Source: an uncultured Gammaproteobacteria bacterium (GTDB lineage: Bacteria > Pseudomonadota > Gammaproteobacteria > Eutrophobiales > Eutrophobiaceae). Taken from it: 64,000 nt of DNA. The notes below the pieces were generated by a model. It ran no database searches and was not told the DNA's origin. It was given only the letters and a program-made list of their open reading frames with translations. Where the stretch lies: positions 62,001 to 126,000 of the forward strand of contig CATOTD010000009.1 in NCBI GenBank assembly GCA_951812995.1. The letters are read 5' to 3'. The translations under genes and the position numbers were made by a program. The first letter of the stretch is position 1. Every line of letters starts with the position of its first letter. Positions 10,761 through 20,323 of the stretch are shown one piece after another.

Positions 10761-12233
10761 TGCGGGTGATATGAATTGTAATTTATCCAGTACCAGTGGC
10801 GCGTCGAGATTTACCAGTATTTCTTCCTGTTGATATAACCGCAATACATCGTAATAGCGCCTTATTTTTCTGACAAATGCCACCGGTTCGTGGCCTCTGG
10901 CATAACCATGTTTTGTTTTTTCGTACCATTTTTCTTGACTGATTTTTGGCAGGTGTTTTTCAACATCGATCCAGCGATCGGGGTTATCACCCAACGTGTC
11001 AGTAATGATGCGCACATCTTCAAGATGCCCTAAACCAACATTGTATGCCGCCAAGGTCAACCATGAACGATCCGGCTCTTGTATGCGCTCGGGTAATGAT
11101 GATCTTAATATATTCAAGTACTTGGCACCGCCCATAATACTTTGTTGCGGATCCAGACGATTTTTAACGCCGACACGCTTGGCCGTGTCATTGGTCAACA
11201 TCATTAAACCGCGCACACCTGTATATGAACGCGCTTTATCATCCCAATGCGATTCCTGATAACTGACGGCCGCGAGAAAACGTGCATCAAAATCATTATT
11301 CAACGCCGCATCTTTGAAATAATCACGATACAGAGGCAATCTTATTTTTATCAACCTTAGATAATGCATACTGTCAATATAATTAAAGGCGTTCATGTGT
11401 CGAAAATAAGTATTGTAGTGTCTCTCTGGCGCGTCACTTTTTTTATAGCGGCTGATAAAATGGTTGATAGAGTTCGCAAGTGAGGCATCACCATTTTTGC
11501 TGGTAAGCCATTGAGATGAGTATTGTTGGGGCAACGTGAAGGCAATTTTAATTTCAGGATAGAGGTAGCGGTAATATTTATACACGGCTGCATTCACAAT
11601 ACTGAGTTTGAAATTATTCAGATTAACCTGTTCCAAAACCTGTCGAGTATTCGCATTGGGAAGTTCCAGCCAAAAAAATGCCGGGTGTTCTGTCTTGACA
11701 TGCGCCGCGACTAATGCTGGTTTACTGCCATTGGCGACGATGAGCGTGCTGGGGGTTACAGCATCGATAGATTCAGGTAATGGGTTACGGCGATTGCCTA
11801 TGACATGCCACTCGCTACGCTCATAAGATAGGCTACTTATGATTTTAGCATCCGGGTACACGGGTGCGTTACCAGCAATGCCAACATGTACGCGGCCTTG
11901 CTTTAATAACGCAACGACATCGCTGATGGTGTTGGCACGAACAATATCTAATTTGGCACCTATCGATCGCGCATAACTCAAAATGATTTCATAATCATAA
12001 CCTTTGAGCAGGGACTCATCAGGAAAATAAAGCGGTGGTGTTGCTATCAATGCCACACGGAGCGTGCCGCGAGACTGAATGCGTTCGAGCTGAGACAGAT
12101 TATCAGAACACGCATGTAAAACGGCCAGCAACCCAACAAACAAAAACCAGATGCGATTACGTGATCTATGACTATCGCATTTTGTGCGTCGTACTTGCAT
12201 GAATGGCTTTTGCTTAGCTGGACGATCAGGCAT
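10755..12233 (-). CDS. mltF: Membrane-bound lytic murein transglycosylase F (MltF)
   Basis: 492 residues in the MltF two-domain layout. A short N-terminal hydrophobic segment (residues ~28-41) ends at a Cys in 'VLHAC', a plausible though non-canonical lipobox. It is followed by a periplasmic solute-binding-like domain (from 'RGTLRVALIATPPLYF') and a C-terminal GH23 lytic transglycosylase domain. The catalytic Glu lies in 'SYQESHW', with the family motifs 'GVRGLMMLT' and 'AAYNVGLGH' downstream. The enzyme cleaves peptidoglycan to 1,6-anhydromuropeptides at the outer membrane and so supplies substrate for AmpD, encoded near 24 kb. An internal ATG at 12200 is an alternative start. Length and motif order match the family. 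Confidence 0.92.
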   Translation of the reverse strand: MPDRPAKQKPFMQVRRTKCDSHRSRNRIWFLFVGLLAVLHACSDNLSQLERIQSRGTLRVALIATPPLYFPDESLLKGYDYEIILSYARSIGAKLDIVRANTISDVVALLKQGRVHVGIAGNAPVYPDAKIISSLSYERSEWHVIGNRRNPLPESIDAVTPSTLIVANGSKPALVAAHVKTEHPAFFWLELPNANTRQVLEQVNLNNFKLSIVNAAVYKYYRYLYPEIKIAFTLPQQYSSQWLTSKNGDASLANSINHFISRYKKSDAPERHYNTYFRHMNAFNYIDSMHYLRLIKIRLPLYRDYFKDAALNNDFDARFLAAVSYQESHWDDKARSYTGVRGLMMLTNDTAKRVGVKNRLDPQQSIMGGAKYLNILRSSLPERIQEPDRSWLTLAAYNVGLGHLEDVRIITDTLGDNPDRWIDVEKHLPKISQEKWYEKTKHGYARGHEPVAFVRKIRRYYDVLRLYQQEEILVNLDAPLVLDKLQFISPAL

Positions 12234-12640
12234 TGGATTTGAAACACTTTATATTACCAACAGTACATGCAATACGCAGATTTAATGCGCCATTACCGCC
12301 CTTGCATTTATCGTGAGACTTAATCATGGGATTTATCAATAATATGTTCGATATACCCGCCCTTTTTTCTCATTTGCGCCATAACGTTTATTTGTATTTT
12401 GTCATTGTATGTAATTTTTTTACATCTGTATCATGCCTGGACATACTGCCCGGGTAGCAAGGCCCATTGCTTGTGCATCTTGACATTGGATGCTCGTTTG
12501 GAAAATTGGTTTACACAAGATAAAATTAATGCAATGAAAGACTAAGGGGTTGATTGATATTTGGTTGCAGATATTGCCCCGTTCTGATGAACTATTTGGT
12601 ATTGAGCGATCATTATCCTTTCCTGTCACTAAAACTAAAA
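12234..12640. other. Intergenic stretch between mltF and gltX without a gene
   Basis: About 400 bp of AT-rich sequence separate the divergent mltF and gltX genes. It must carry both promoters. I see no convincing ORF, RNA gene or repeat. The frame upstream of the gltX ATG is open for 29 codons but does not resemble GluRS. Confidence 0.6.
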
Positions 12641-14044
12641 ATGACGATAACAACACGTTTCGCCCCCAGTCCAACGGGTTTATTGCACATTGGCGGTATA
12701 CGCACTGCATTATTTTCATGGCTTTTTGCCAGACATCACAACGGGAAATTTATTTTACGCATTGAAGACACCGACCGTGCACGCTCGACGGATGCAGCCG
12801 TGCAAGTCATTCTTGATGGTATGGCATGGCTGGGATTGGAATATGATGCAGGCCCCTTTTATCAAACTGAACGCGCGGAGCGTTATAACGAGGTTATTGC
12901 ACAATTATTAGAAGCAGGACATGTATATCGTTGTAATTGCGCTAAGGAACGTGTTGAACAGATTAGAAATGCCGCCCTGTCTCGTGGTGACAAGCCGCGC
13001 TATGATGGGCATTGTCGTTCATTAAAGGTAACGGATACCAATGCAGTTATTCGATTCAAGACACCCGTTCATGGACAAACAATTATCGATGATCAGGTAC
13101 AAGGAAAAGTCATCTTTGAAAATAGTGAACTGGATGATCTGATTATTGCGCGTGCAGATGGCTCGCCCACTTATAATTTAACAGTTGTTGTTGATGATAT
13201 GGATATGGCTATAACGGATGTTATTCGAGGTGACGATCATCTGAACAATACACCCCGGCAAATCCATATATTCAACGCCTTAGGCGCAAACCCGCCGAAT
13301 TACGCACATATCCCCATGATACTCAATCCAGAAGGAAAAAAATTATCTAAACGCGATGGTGCATCTGGCGTGTTGGCGTATCGAGACCAGGGGTATTTGC
13401 CGGCAGCCGTTTTGAATTATTTAGTACGGCTCGGATGGTCGTATGGTGATCAGGAAATATTTTCCATTGCTGACATGATCGCAGCTTTTGATACCAAAGG
13501 CATCAATAAGTCAGCCGCGAGTATTAACCCTGAAAAATTGCTGTGGTTGAACCGACATTATCTAAAAAATGCTGAGAACAAAACCCTTGCAAAACCGTTA
13601 GCCGATTTGTTGCAGAACCTGGGTATAAACTTAAACAATGGGCCGGACTTAATCGATTTGATTGATGTCCAAAAACACCGCACAGAAACTTTGCGAGATA
13701 TGGCGGAGCAAAGTGTGTTTTTCTATAACGACTTTGAAACCTATGACGAGCACGCAGCAAAAAAGCATCTTCGACCCGTTATTTTGACAGCACTGCAAGC
13801 ATTGCAGGGTGCATTGCAACAGTTACAGGACTGGAATAACAATAATATTAAACGTGCGATTGAAGAGACGGCCGCACAGCTTGAGATAAAAACCGGGAGG
13901 CTTGCACAACCATTGCGCGTTGCCGTTACAGGCACCAGCGTATCCCCGAGCATTGACGACACATTACGGCTGTTGGGGCAGGAAAAAACCTTACGCCGAT
14001 TGCATAAAGGCATCGCACTGATTGAATTGCGTTGCTCATCTTGA
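12641..14044 (+). CDS. gltX: Glutamate-tRNA ligase
   Basis: 467 residues. Class I aminoacyl-tRNA synthetase that charges tRNA-Glu with glutamate. The start chosen is the ATG giving 'MTITTRFAPSPTG', because GluRS homologues begin with this segment; a longer frame starts 29 codons earlier. The HIGH-like motif is HIGG (residues 16-19). The second signature is KLSKR near residue 237. A zinc-site pattern C-x-C ... Y-x3-C follows 'VYRCNC' as in the E. coli enzyme. The C-terminal anticodon-binding helical domain is present in full. tRNA-Glu(UUC), its likely substrate, lies 285 bp downstream. Confidence 0.95.
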   Translation: MTITTRFAPSPTGLLHIGGIRTALFSWLFARHHNGKFILRIEDTDRARSTDAAVQVILDGMAWLGLEYDAGPFYQTERAERYNEVIAQLLEAGHVYRCNCAKERVEQIRNAALSRGDKPRYDGHCRSLKVTDTNAVIRFKTPVHGQTIIDDQVQGKVIFENSELDDLIIARADGSPTYNLTVVVDDMDMAITDVIRGDDHLNNTPRQIHIFNALGANPPNYAHIPMILNPEGKKLSKRDGASGVLAYRDQGYLPAAVLNYLVRLGWSYGDQEIFSIADMIAAFDTKGINKSAASINPEKLLWLNRHYLKNAENKTLAKPLADLLQNLGINLNNGPDLIDLIDVQKHRTETLRDMAEQSVFFYNDFETYDEHAAKKHLRPVILTALQALQGALQQLQDWNNNNIKRAIEETAAQLEIKTGRLAQPLRVAVTGTSVSPSIDDTLRLLGQEKTLRRLHKGIALIELRCSS

Positions 14045-14210
14045 CACTGATTATACTGTCACGTACAGTCGCCGCCTGTTGTTATTTCGCGGATTTATTC
14101 GGGCTTATCTCTAGTAAGCGCAGACGGGACAGCATGAAATACGCTGCGCTTATTTAAACGGGGTTTGAATTGATTGTTGAAATAATAATGCTCAATAACC
14201 TGTTAAATTC

Positions 14211-14286
14211 GGGGCTATAGCTCAGCTGGGAGAGCACTTGCATGGCATGCAAGAGGTCGGCGGTTCGATCCCGCCTAGCTCCACCA
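14211..14286 (+). tRNA. tRNA-Ala (anticodon GGC)
   Basis: 76 nt including an encoded CCA. The acceptor stem GGGGCTA pairs with TAGCTCC (one G-T pair). The D-arm begins TAGCTCAGC-TGGGAGAGC. The anticodon stem CTTGC/GCAAG encloses ATGGCAT, so the anticodon is GGC. The T-arm carries GGTTCGATCC. Confidence 0.97.
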
Positions 14287-14329
14287 AGTCGTGTTTACAA
14301 AGATTATTATCAGGACATATTGTGCTATT

Positions 14330-14405
14330 GTCCCCATCGTCTAGAGGCCAAGGACACTGCCCTTTCACGGCGGCAACAGGGGTTCGAATCCCCTTGGGGA
14401 CGCCA
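14330..14405 (+). tRNA. tRNA-Glu (anticodon TTC)
   Basis: 76 nt including an encoded CCA. The acceptor stem GTCCCCA pairs with TGGGGAC. The anticodon loop CTTTCAC gives TTC. The T-loop is GTTCGAATC. A short hairpin (GCCACT...AGTGGC) starts within its 3' end and may serve in processing; no T-run follows, so it is not called a terminator. It lies 43 bp after tRNA-Ala and is probably co-transcribed with it. Confidence 0.97.
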
Positions 14406-14531
14406 CTTTTCGAGTGGCGCTGTCGTTATGGCCTAGCTCTGGTTTTCATGCTGGAGATGCGACACTCATGCAGTCCCTTATCTGATTTCAGTGTTATAAT
14501 CTGCACCGACTAAGACTATCGCGTATCATCT

Positions 14532-15539
14532 ATGAAATTTATCGTAACAGGTGCCGCCGGATTTATCGGGTTTCATACCACACGGTATTTGCTTAACCGC
14601 GGTGACACAGTCATAGGAATAGATAATCTAAATAATTATTACGCCCCCTCATTAAAGACAGCACGCCTTGCAAATCTGACTGACAATGATAATTTTGATT
14701 TCCATAAGATCGATATCGTCAATAAGGATGCGATTGATACTATTTTCGCATCAACCTCTGTAGATTGTGTCATACACCTTGCAGCCCAGGCGGGTGTGCG
14801 GCACTCGCTTGAAAATCCCTATGTATACATTGATTCAAACATTACCGGCTTTATGAATATACTTGAAGCATGCCGACACAAGCTGGTTAAACATCTGGTG
14901 TTTGCGTCATCTAGTGCTGTCTATGGGGCAAATACACGTATGCCTTTCAGCGTTGAACATAATGTTGACCATCCGCTTTCAATTTACGCCGCCACAAAAA
15001 AATCCAATGAATTGATGGCACATGCGTATAGCCACTTATATGGTATGCCCGTCAGCGGCTTGCGCTTCTTTACGGCCTATGGTCCATGGGGCCGACCTGA
15101 TATGGCATTGTTTATATTCACCCGGAAAATACTCAATGGTGAATCCATAGATGTCTTCAATAACGGCCAGCACAAACGCGACTTTACCTATATCGATGAT
15201 ATCGTCGAAGGCGTTGTGCGTGTATCGGATAACGTCGCCACCCGCAATACGGTTTGGAACAGTGATAAACCCGATCCTGCAACCAGTAAAGCACCTTATC
15301 GTTTATATAATATCGGCAATAATGCGCCTGTTGAATTGCCGCATCTCATCGCACAGATTGAAAAAAATCTGCATAAAAAAGCCACTATAAATTATTTGCC
15401 ATTACAAGCGGGTGATGTGCCACAGACCCATGCTGATGTAGATACCCTGATTCGTCATGTTGGCTACTCACCTGCAACTTCAATCGAATCAGGGGTCGAA
15501 AAATTTATTAGCTGGTATCGAGATTTTTACAAAGTATGA
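14532..15539 (+). CDS. UDP-glucuronate 4-epimerase-like NAD-dependent epimerase
   Basis: 335 residues, extended short-chain dehydrogenase/reductase fold. The NAD-binding motif TGAAGFIG is at residues 6-13. The catalytic Ser/Tyr-Lys set is seen in 'ASSSAVYG' and Y152-x3-K156. The segment 'TAYGPWGRPDMALF' is typical of the LpsL/CapI subgroup that converts UDP-glucuronate to UDP-galacturonate. The product would feed a surface polysaccharide. The stop overlaps the ATG of the next gene by 4 bp (ATGA), so the two are translationally coupled. Subgroup is likely; exact substrate is inferred. Confidence 0.88.
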   Translation: MKFIVTGAAGFIGFHTTRYLLNRGDTVIGIDNLNNYYAPSLKTARLANLTDNDNFDFHKIDIVNKDAIDTIFASTSVDCVIHLAAQAGVRHSLENPYVYIDSNITGFMNILEACRHKLVKHLVFASSSAVYGANTRMPFSVEHNVDHPLSIYAATKKSNELMAHAYSHLYGMPVSGLRFFTAYGPWGRPDMALFIFTRKILNGESIDVFNNGQHKRDFTYIDDIVEGVVRVSDNVATRNTVWNSDKPDPATSKAPYRLYNIGNNAPVELPHLIAQIEKNLHKKATINYLPLQAGDVPQTHADVDTLIRHVGYSPATSIESGVEKFISWYRDFYKV

Positions 15540-16828
15540 ATAAGCACATGCGGCGCAATATCTCGGTCATAGGGTTGGGCTATGTTGGTTTACCCGTGGC
15601 CGTTGCATTTAGTCAAATTTCGCCAACAATCGGTTTTGATATCAGCCAAAAACGCATTGACGAGCTAAAGCACGGGATAGACAAAACCGGGGCCGTCAAC
15701 GCGACAGCACTGAACGCGGCACCAATTCATTTTACCTCGAACTTAAAAGCACTCACTACAGCCGACTTTCATATAATCGCAGTCCCATCACCGATAGATG
15801 ACGATAAAAAACCTGATCTGACAGCACTTAGATCAGCATCTAAAACGTTGGGAACTGTGCTAAAGAAGGGAGATATTGTTGTTTATGAGTCTACTGTTTA
15901 CCCAGGTGTCACAGAAGAGGAATGTGTGCCTCTATTGGAAGAGACCTCTGGGCTTAAGTGTAGCAGCGACTTTTTTATTGCCTATTCACCAGAGCGCATT
16001 AATCCTGGTGATAAAAAACATGAATTTAAGAACATTAAGAAAGTGGTTGCGGCGCAAGATGAAAATACCCTGGACATTGTTGCCAATGTCTATTCTGCCG
16101 TTGTCGATGCGGGTGTTTTCAAGGCCGCGTCGATAAAAGTTGCCGAGGCGGCAAAGGTGATAGAAAACACGCAACGAGACTTGAATATCGCATTGATGAA
16201 TGAACTGGCAATATTATTTAAAAAGATGGATATAGATACACACGATGTACTTCAGGCAGCAGGCACAAAATGGAATTTTTTATCTTTTGAACCCGGTTTA
16301 GTCGGTGGTCATTGTGTCGGTGTCGATCCTTATTACCTAACGCATAAATCAGAAGCATTGGATTATACACCGCAAGTTATTCTCGCGGGTAGAAAGATTA
16401 ACGATAATATGGGTAAATATATTGCCTATTCCCTCATCGAAAATTTACAACTAATTGATGAACCATTGGATAATATGGTGATTACAATATTAGGCATCGC
16501 CTTTAAAGAGAATGTCTCTGATATACGCAATACAAGGGTAGTCGATATTATCAATGAACTTGGCAATTTCCCTGTTACAATCCAGGTTCATGATCCTTGC
16601 GTCGATAGTGTTGATGTAAGATCTACATATCAGATTGAATTGACTAATCCTGATAATCTGCAAAAAGCAGATGCCGTGATCCTTGCCGTTCCTCATGATA
16701 GTTTTGTCCGACAAGGCTGGAAACTTATTTCTGCATTAACACATCCCACAGGTGGTCTCGTCTTTGATATCAAAAGTATTCTTGACAGAAAAAGAAAACC
16801 TGACAATATGGCACTTGTTCGCTTATAG
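15536..16828 (+). CDS. tviB: Nucleotide-sugar C6-dehydrogenase (TviB/WbpO type)
   Basis: 430 residues. UDP-glucose/GDP-mannose dehydrogenase family with the Rossmann motif GLGYVGLP at residues 13-20, the conserved 'YESTVYPGVTEE', 'AYSPERINPGD' and 'ENTQRDLNIALMNE' segments, and the catalytic Cys in 'GGHCVGVDPYYL'. Family members oxidise the C6 hydroxyl of a UDP-hexose or UDP-HexNAc to the uronic acid using 2 NAD+. Sequence style is closest to the UDP-GlcNAc/GalNAc group, but the substrate cannot be settled by eye. It is coupled to the upstream epimerase, so together they likely supply an acidic sugar for capsule or O-antigen. An ATG at 15548 is an alternative start. Confidence 0.87.
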   Translation: MNKHMRRNISVIGLGYVGLPVAVAFSQISPTIGFDISQKRIDELKHGIDKTGAVNATALNAAPIHFTSNLKALTTADFHIIAVPSPIDDDKKPDLTALRSASKTLGTVLKKGDIVVYESTVYPGVTEEECVPLLEETSGLKCSSDFFIAYSPERINPGDKKHEFKNIKKVVAAQDENTLDIVANVYSAVVDAGVFKAASIKVAEAAKVIENTQRDLNIALMNELAILFKKMDIDTHDVLQAAGTKWNFLSFEPGLVGGHCVGVDPYYLTHKSEALDYTPQVILAGRKINDNMGKYIAYSLIENLQLIDEPLDNMVITILGIAFKENVSDIRNTRVVDIINELGNFPVTIQVHDPCVDSVDVRSTYQIELTNPDNLQKADAVILAVPHDSFVRQGWKLISALTHPTGGLVFDIKSILDRKRKPDNMALVRL

Positions 16829-17065
16829 ACATACATGTTGACTGAAACCAGGCGTGTATGAACTGCCGCGTAAATCGTTATTTCTGACGATAAATTACTG
16901 ATCGTTGCAAGGTGCCGCTGGCGGACTATGAAATAGCGCACTTATGCAGACAAAATTAAATGGACGTATTATTAGCTTTTAATAAAAACCGCTGAAAATT
17001 TTATAATCATAAAATTGGTGCAATCGCTTATTGAGCCATTATGATTTTCAGTCACTGATTTAAAA

Positions 17066-18328
17066 ATGATTAAGATATTTTATAACAACTTAAAAGAATA
17101 CTGGCCTTGCATATTAATTTTACTAGCAATAGTAGGATTTGTTAGTAAATCACTTTACAACTACCCGATGGGCCTTATGGCCATCATAGGTTTATACCGA
17201 GTCTTATCATCAGCAAAAGTCATCTGGAACGATACCGTACAAAAAACATTTATTATTATGTTTTTATGTTTATGGCTACCGTTATTAGTGTCATTCTCCG
17301 ATGCCGCTAATCAAGCACACGCCGCTCAAACCGTCTTTCCTTATCTTAGATTTTTATTTGCGGGTTTATTTATTATTCAAGAACTATCGAAAGATGAAAA
17401 ACGATTAACGTTTATTGTTTATGCCGTATTTATGATTGTGACATTTTGGTGTATCGATGCCGTTATCCAGTTTTTTATAGGCCATGATTTGTTTGGTTAT
17501 CCGTGGATAACGGACATGTATGGGTATAGTATAACGGGCATGTTTTATCCGAAAAGTACCATCTCGCATATATGCTCAATACTCTCTGCCTTTTGTTTTT
17601 TTGTACTCTATAAAAATATATATAAATATAAATGGCTATGGTTAATACTAATACCGATTTTCTTTGTGGTACTGGTTGGTGGTCGGCGTGCTGCATGGTT
17701 GATGTTAGCACTGTCTTCTGTCGGGTTTTGTGTTTATGTTTATTTATATTCGAGCGACAAAAAATATATATTGAAACTAATCGGAGTAATAACACTCGCT
17801 ACTGGTTTTTTGTATGGGTCAGCAATAGTCCTACATAAACCTACGTCTGATCGCTTTGAGCAAACATTGGGGTTGTTTAGTAATGATTATGATTCTATTA
17901 ATCTTGCTACATCAGCACGGTTACCAATATGGGAAACTGCTTATGCGGCTTTTAAGGCTAGTCCAATAAATGGAATAGGCCCGAGAGGATTTCGTCATGC
18001 CTATCAAGACTATGTGCCAAAAGATAAATATTATCAACACCCGCAAGGCTCGACGCATCCTCATTTGTTTATACTTGAAATCATGACTGAAACAGGCGTG
18101 ATTGGTTTGTTGGCCTATTTAATTCTGTTATTTTTTTTAGTAAAAGATGTGCTACGCAGAAAGAAGTTAAAAAATAGTCTTCCTTTTTTGTTACCTGTGT
18201 TAGTTGCTTTATTTCCCTTTAATACGCACATGGCATTTTACGGCTCGATATCCTCTACCATGATCTGGTGGTTAATAGCTGTTCATTTTTCAAACATCCA
18301 CCTAAGTGAGCAACAAAATACAAACTAA
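17066..18328 (+). CDS. O-antigen ligase / polymerase family membrane protein
   Basis: 420 residues with about ten hydrophobic membrane segments spread over the whole length. A large extracytoplasmic loop (residues ~255-335) carries the family signature region 'HPHLFILEIMTETGVIGLLAY', whose His and E-x2-T-E-x-G pattern marks WaaL/Wzy-like proteins. It sits in the inner membrane and joins or polymerises lipid-linked glycans on the periplasmic side. It follows two nucleotide-sugar genes after a 237-bp gap, so it may have its own promoter. Ligase and polymerase cannot be told apart from sequence alone. Confidence 0.85.
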   Translation: MIKIFYNNLKEYWPCILILLAIVGFVSKSLYNYPMGLMAIIGLYRVLSSAKVIWNDTVQKTFIIMFLCLWLPLLVSFSDAANQAHAAQTVFPYLRFLFAGLFIIQELSKDEKRLTFIVYAVFMIVTFWCIDAVIQFFIGHDLFGYPWITDMYGYSITGMFYPKSTISHICSILSAFCFFVLYKNIYKYKWLWLILIPIFFVVLVGGRRAAWLMLALSSVGFCVYVYLYSSDKKYILKLIGVITLATGFLYGSAIVLHKPTSDRFEQTLGLFSNDYDSINLATSARLPIWETAYAAFKASPINGIGPRGFRHAYQDYVPKDKYYQHPQGSTHPHLFILEIMTETGVIGLLAYLILLFFLVKDVLRRKKLKNSLPFLLPVLVALFPFNTHMAFYGSISSTMIWWLIAVHFSNIHLSEQQNTN

Positions 18329-18545
18329 CGATTTTATTATTAAACTTGAAACGTAACTGGTGACAGGGAAAGAACGCCATTCTCCGTACAACCTAACGGC
18401 TATGAATAAACGATATACAGGAAAGCCCATCCGGCCTATATACAGCAAGTTGAGGCCAGTGATATATAGTAGTTTGTGTTGCAAGATCAAGTCACTTGTT
18501 AATATGTGTTTATTGATGATTCGAAAGTTAAATATAGTTATGATC

Positions 18546-19022
18546 TGGGCATAGGTTGTTCATGCGAGCCATGTGAGAGATTATATAAGTGACCAAACTA
18601 ATAGGGTCAACAGAAACCCGCATGAACGTACACAAGCATGCCCCATTGACACTGGAAGGTCGACTGAGTATGGTCAGACGAGCCCAACAACCTGGTTTTT
18701 CAGCGACCCAGGTGGCGCAAGAGTTTCATACGTCGACTCACACTGTATTGAAGTGGAACAATCAATTTGATAAGGAAGGTCTGGCAGGCCTGGAAGATAG
18801 CAGTTCTCGGCCAGTCAACCGCCATCCCAGAGCGCTGACAAATAGGCAAGTCCGCCAAACCTCTTTGCTACGTAAGCACCGCCGGACCATGGAGCGGATT
18901 GCCAGGGATGTCGGTTGCGACCCTGCCACAGTGTCTTTGCACCGCAGACGACTCGGTCTAAACAAACGCTCCGCGCTTGCACCCGCTAAACCCAATAATC
19001 GCTATGAGCGGCCTTATCCAGC
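18546..19022 (+). mobile_element. IS481-family element, 5' fragment (copy 1)
   Basis: The fragment begins near an AGGTTGTTCATG end sequence that also marks the other end of copy 2 (near 24586). It carries the first part of the transposase and is cut at about 19018 by the IS5 copy starting at 19023. The DNA-binding half survives and the DDE half is gone. Confidence 0.8.
18589..19018 (+). pseudogene. IS481 transposase, N-terminal fragment
   Basis: It encodes a helix-turn-helix and leucine-rich N-terminus ('MNVHKHAPLTLEGRLSMVRR', then 'TVLKWNNQFDKEGLAGLEDS') typical of IS481/IS3-like transposases. A GTG at 18589 or the ATG at 18622 may start it. After about 143 codons the frame runs into IS5 sequence, so the DDE catalytic core is lost. 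It is nearly identical to the minus-strand copy at 25135-25506. Confidence 0.85.
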
Positions 19023-20323
19023 TGGAGACCTCGAACAAAGCTGATTCTGGATGGGTTTTGACGCGAGCACCAGTCGTTGTCACCCGCATAGCGGGTGTGA
19101 AGGTCAAGATCGGTGGTATTTGAGGCTGTGTTGTGCTGTTTGGGTCTGCCAGGGCGGGTATTTCCGGAATTTGGGCGGAGTCAGGCTGTGGCCTGTCGAC
19201 GCTCGTGGAAAATCAGACGGCGGAAGTTGTAGCTCAGGTTGGCCATGGTCATGCGGGCCTTCGCACGGGTTTGGCCGATTGAGCGGATGGTCAGAGCCAT
19301 GGGCCCTTTCTCGTAGCCGAACACAGGCGCGGATGGCGGAGCGTGTCGCGTTGCCCCGACGAATATGTTTGGCCATGGGTTTGCCGCGTGGCTTCTTGCG
19401 ATGGATATGTGAGCGGTACCCTTGCGCTTTGAGCCAAGCCTCATTCCTGGCCGAGCGGTACCCGGTATCGGCCCAAACAGACTTCGAGCTGTTTGTCTCG
19501 TCCAGAACCGAGGAGCGTTCATGCCCGTCGTAGCGAGCCGCATTCGTGCCAGTCTCACCCCGGATGAAGCGCCATTTGCGGTCAATGGACACGTGGTTCT
19601 TGTAGCCAAAGTGCGGAACCGAAATATCGACAAGGCCAGTATCCTCCTCACCCTCCTTGGTCGTCTTGGCCTTTGAATACTTGACCGTCCAACGCGCATC
19701 GGTGTCTTTCTGCGCTGCCTTGGACAGATCATCGGGCCAGATGTCAGATGCGGCCTCACCTGCCTTGGCGCGCGCTTTCTCTGCTTTCGTCATCCGCTGG
19801 CGCGGGGCAAAGACCAACGTGGCATCCACAATCTGACCGCCGGTCGGTTTGTATCCCCGCGCGCACAGCTGAGCTTCAAACGCGGCAAACAGGGCCTTGC
19901 AGACACCCGCCTAGGTCAGCTTCTCTCTGAAAAGCCAGATCGTCTTCTGATCAGGTGTCGGCTCCCCGATTTGAAATCCCAGGAACCGCAACCAACTGAA
20001 ACGGTCACGAATGAGAAACTCCATCCGCTCATCGCTCAGGTTGTGCATCGAGGCCAACACCAGCACCTTGAACATCACAACGGCATCATAGGGCGGACGA
20101 CCACCTTTGGGACGTTCCCCATAGCCAAGCACTTCAACAAGAACTGGGCGAAACACTTCGAAATCAACGTGCCGCTCCAAAACCTCAAGCGGATCTCCCA
20201 TCGCCGAAAGCCGCGCCAAATGATCCGTCAAATCAAACAATCCAGGTGCGTGCATAAACAAAATCCTCCCACATCAAGTGAATCAGATCGTACCACAAAA
20301 TGTACGGTTTTTAGAGGCTTCCA
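19023..20323 (-). mobile_element. IS5-family element, 1301 bp (copy 1)
   Basis: Ends are imperfect inverted repeats TGGAAGCCTCTAAAAA (transposase start side) and TGGAGACCTCGAACAA (distal side), matching at 12 of 16 positions. All four copies in the window have exactly this length between the same ends. This copy separates an IS481 fragment from an IS256 fragment, so it hit or joined older IS DNA. Flanks read AGCT on both sides if the ends are taken two bases inward, a possible target duplication. Confidence 0.88.
19181..20255 (-). pseudogene. IS5 transposase, stop plus frameshift (copy 1)
   Basis: It starts at an ATG after GGGAGG ('MHAPGLFDLTDHLARLSAMG'). An amber codon interrupts it after 'LFREKLT' (near 19912). 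The DDE core resumes with 'IVDATLVFAPRQRMTK' and 'DETNSSKSVWADTGY'. Near 19310 the frame shifts by one into 'FGYEKGPMALTIRSIGQ', just where family members carry the catalytic Glu in 'VEHVFG'. It cannot make an active enzyme without recoding at two places. Confidence 0.85.

Noticed and set aside
12554..12640. Longer gltX start
   Set aside because: The 29 extra residues have no GluRS similarity; the ATG at 12641 gives the normal family start.
14115..14155. Terminator downstream of gltX
   Set aside because: TAAGCGCAG and CTGCGCTTA form a perfect 9-bp inverted repeat, but the loop is long and no T-run follows.
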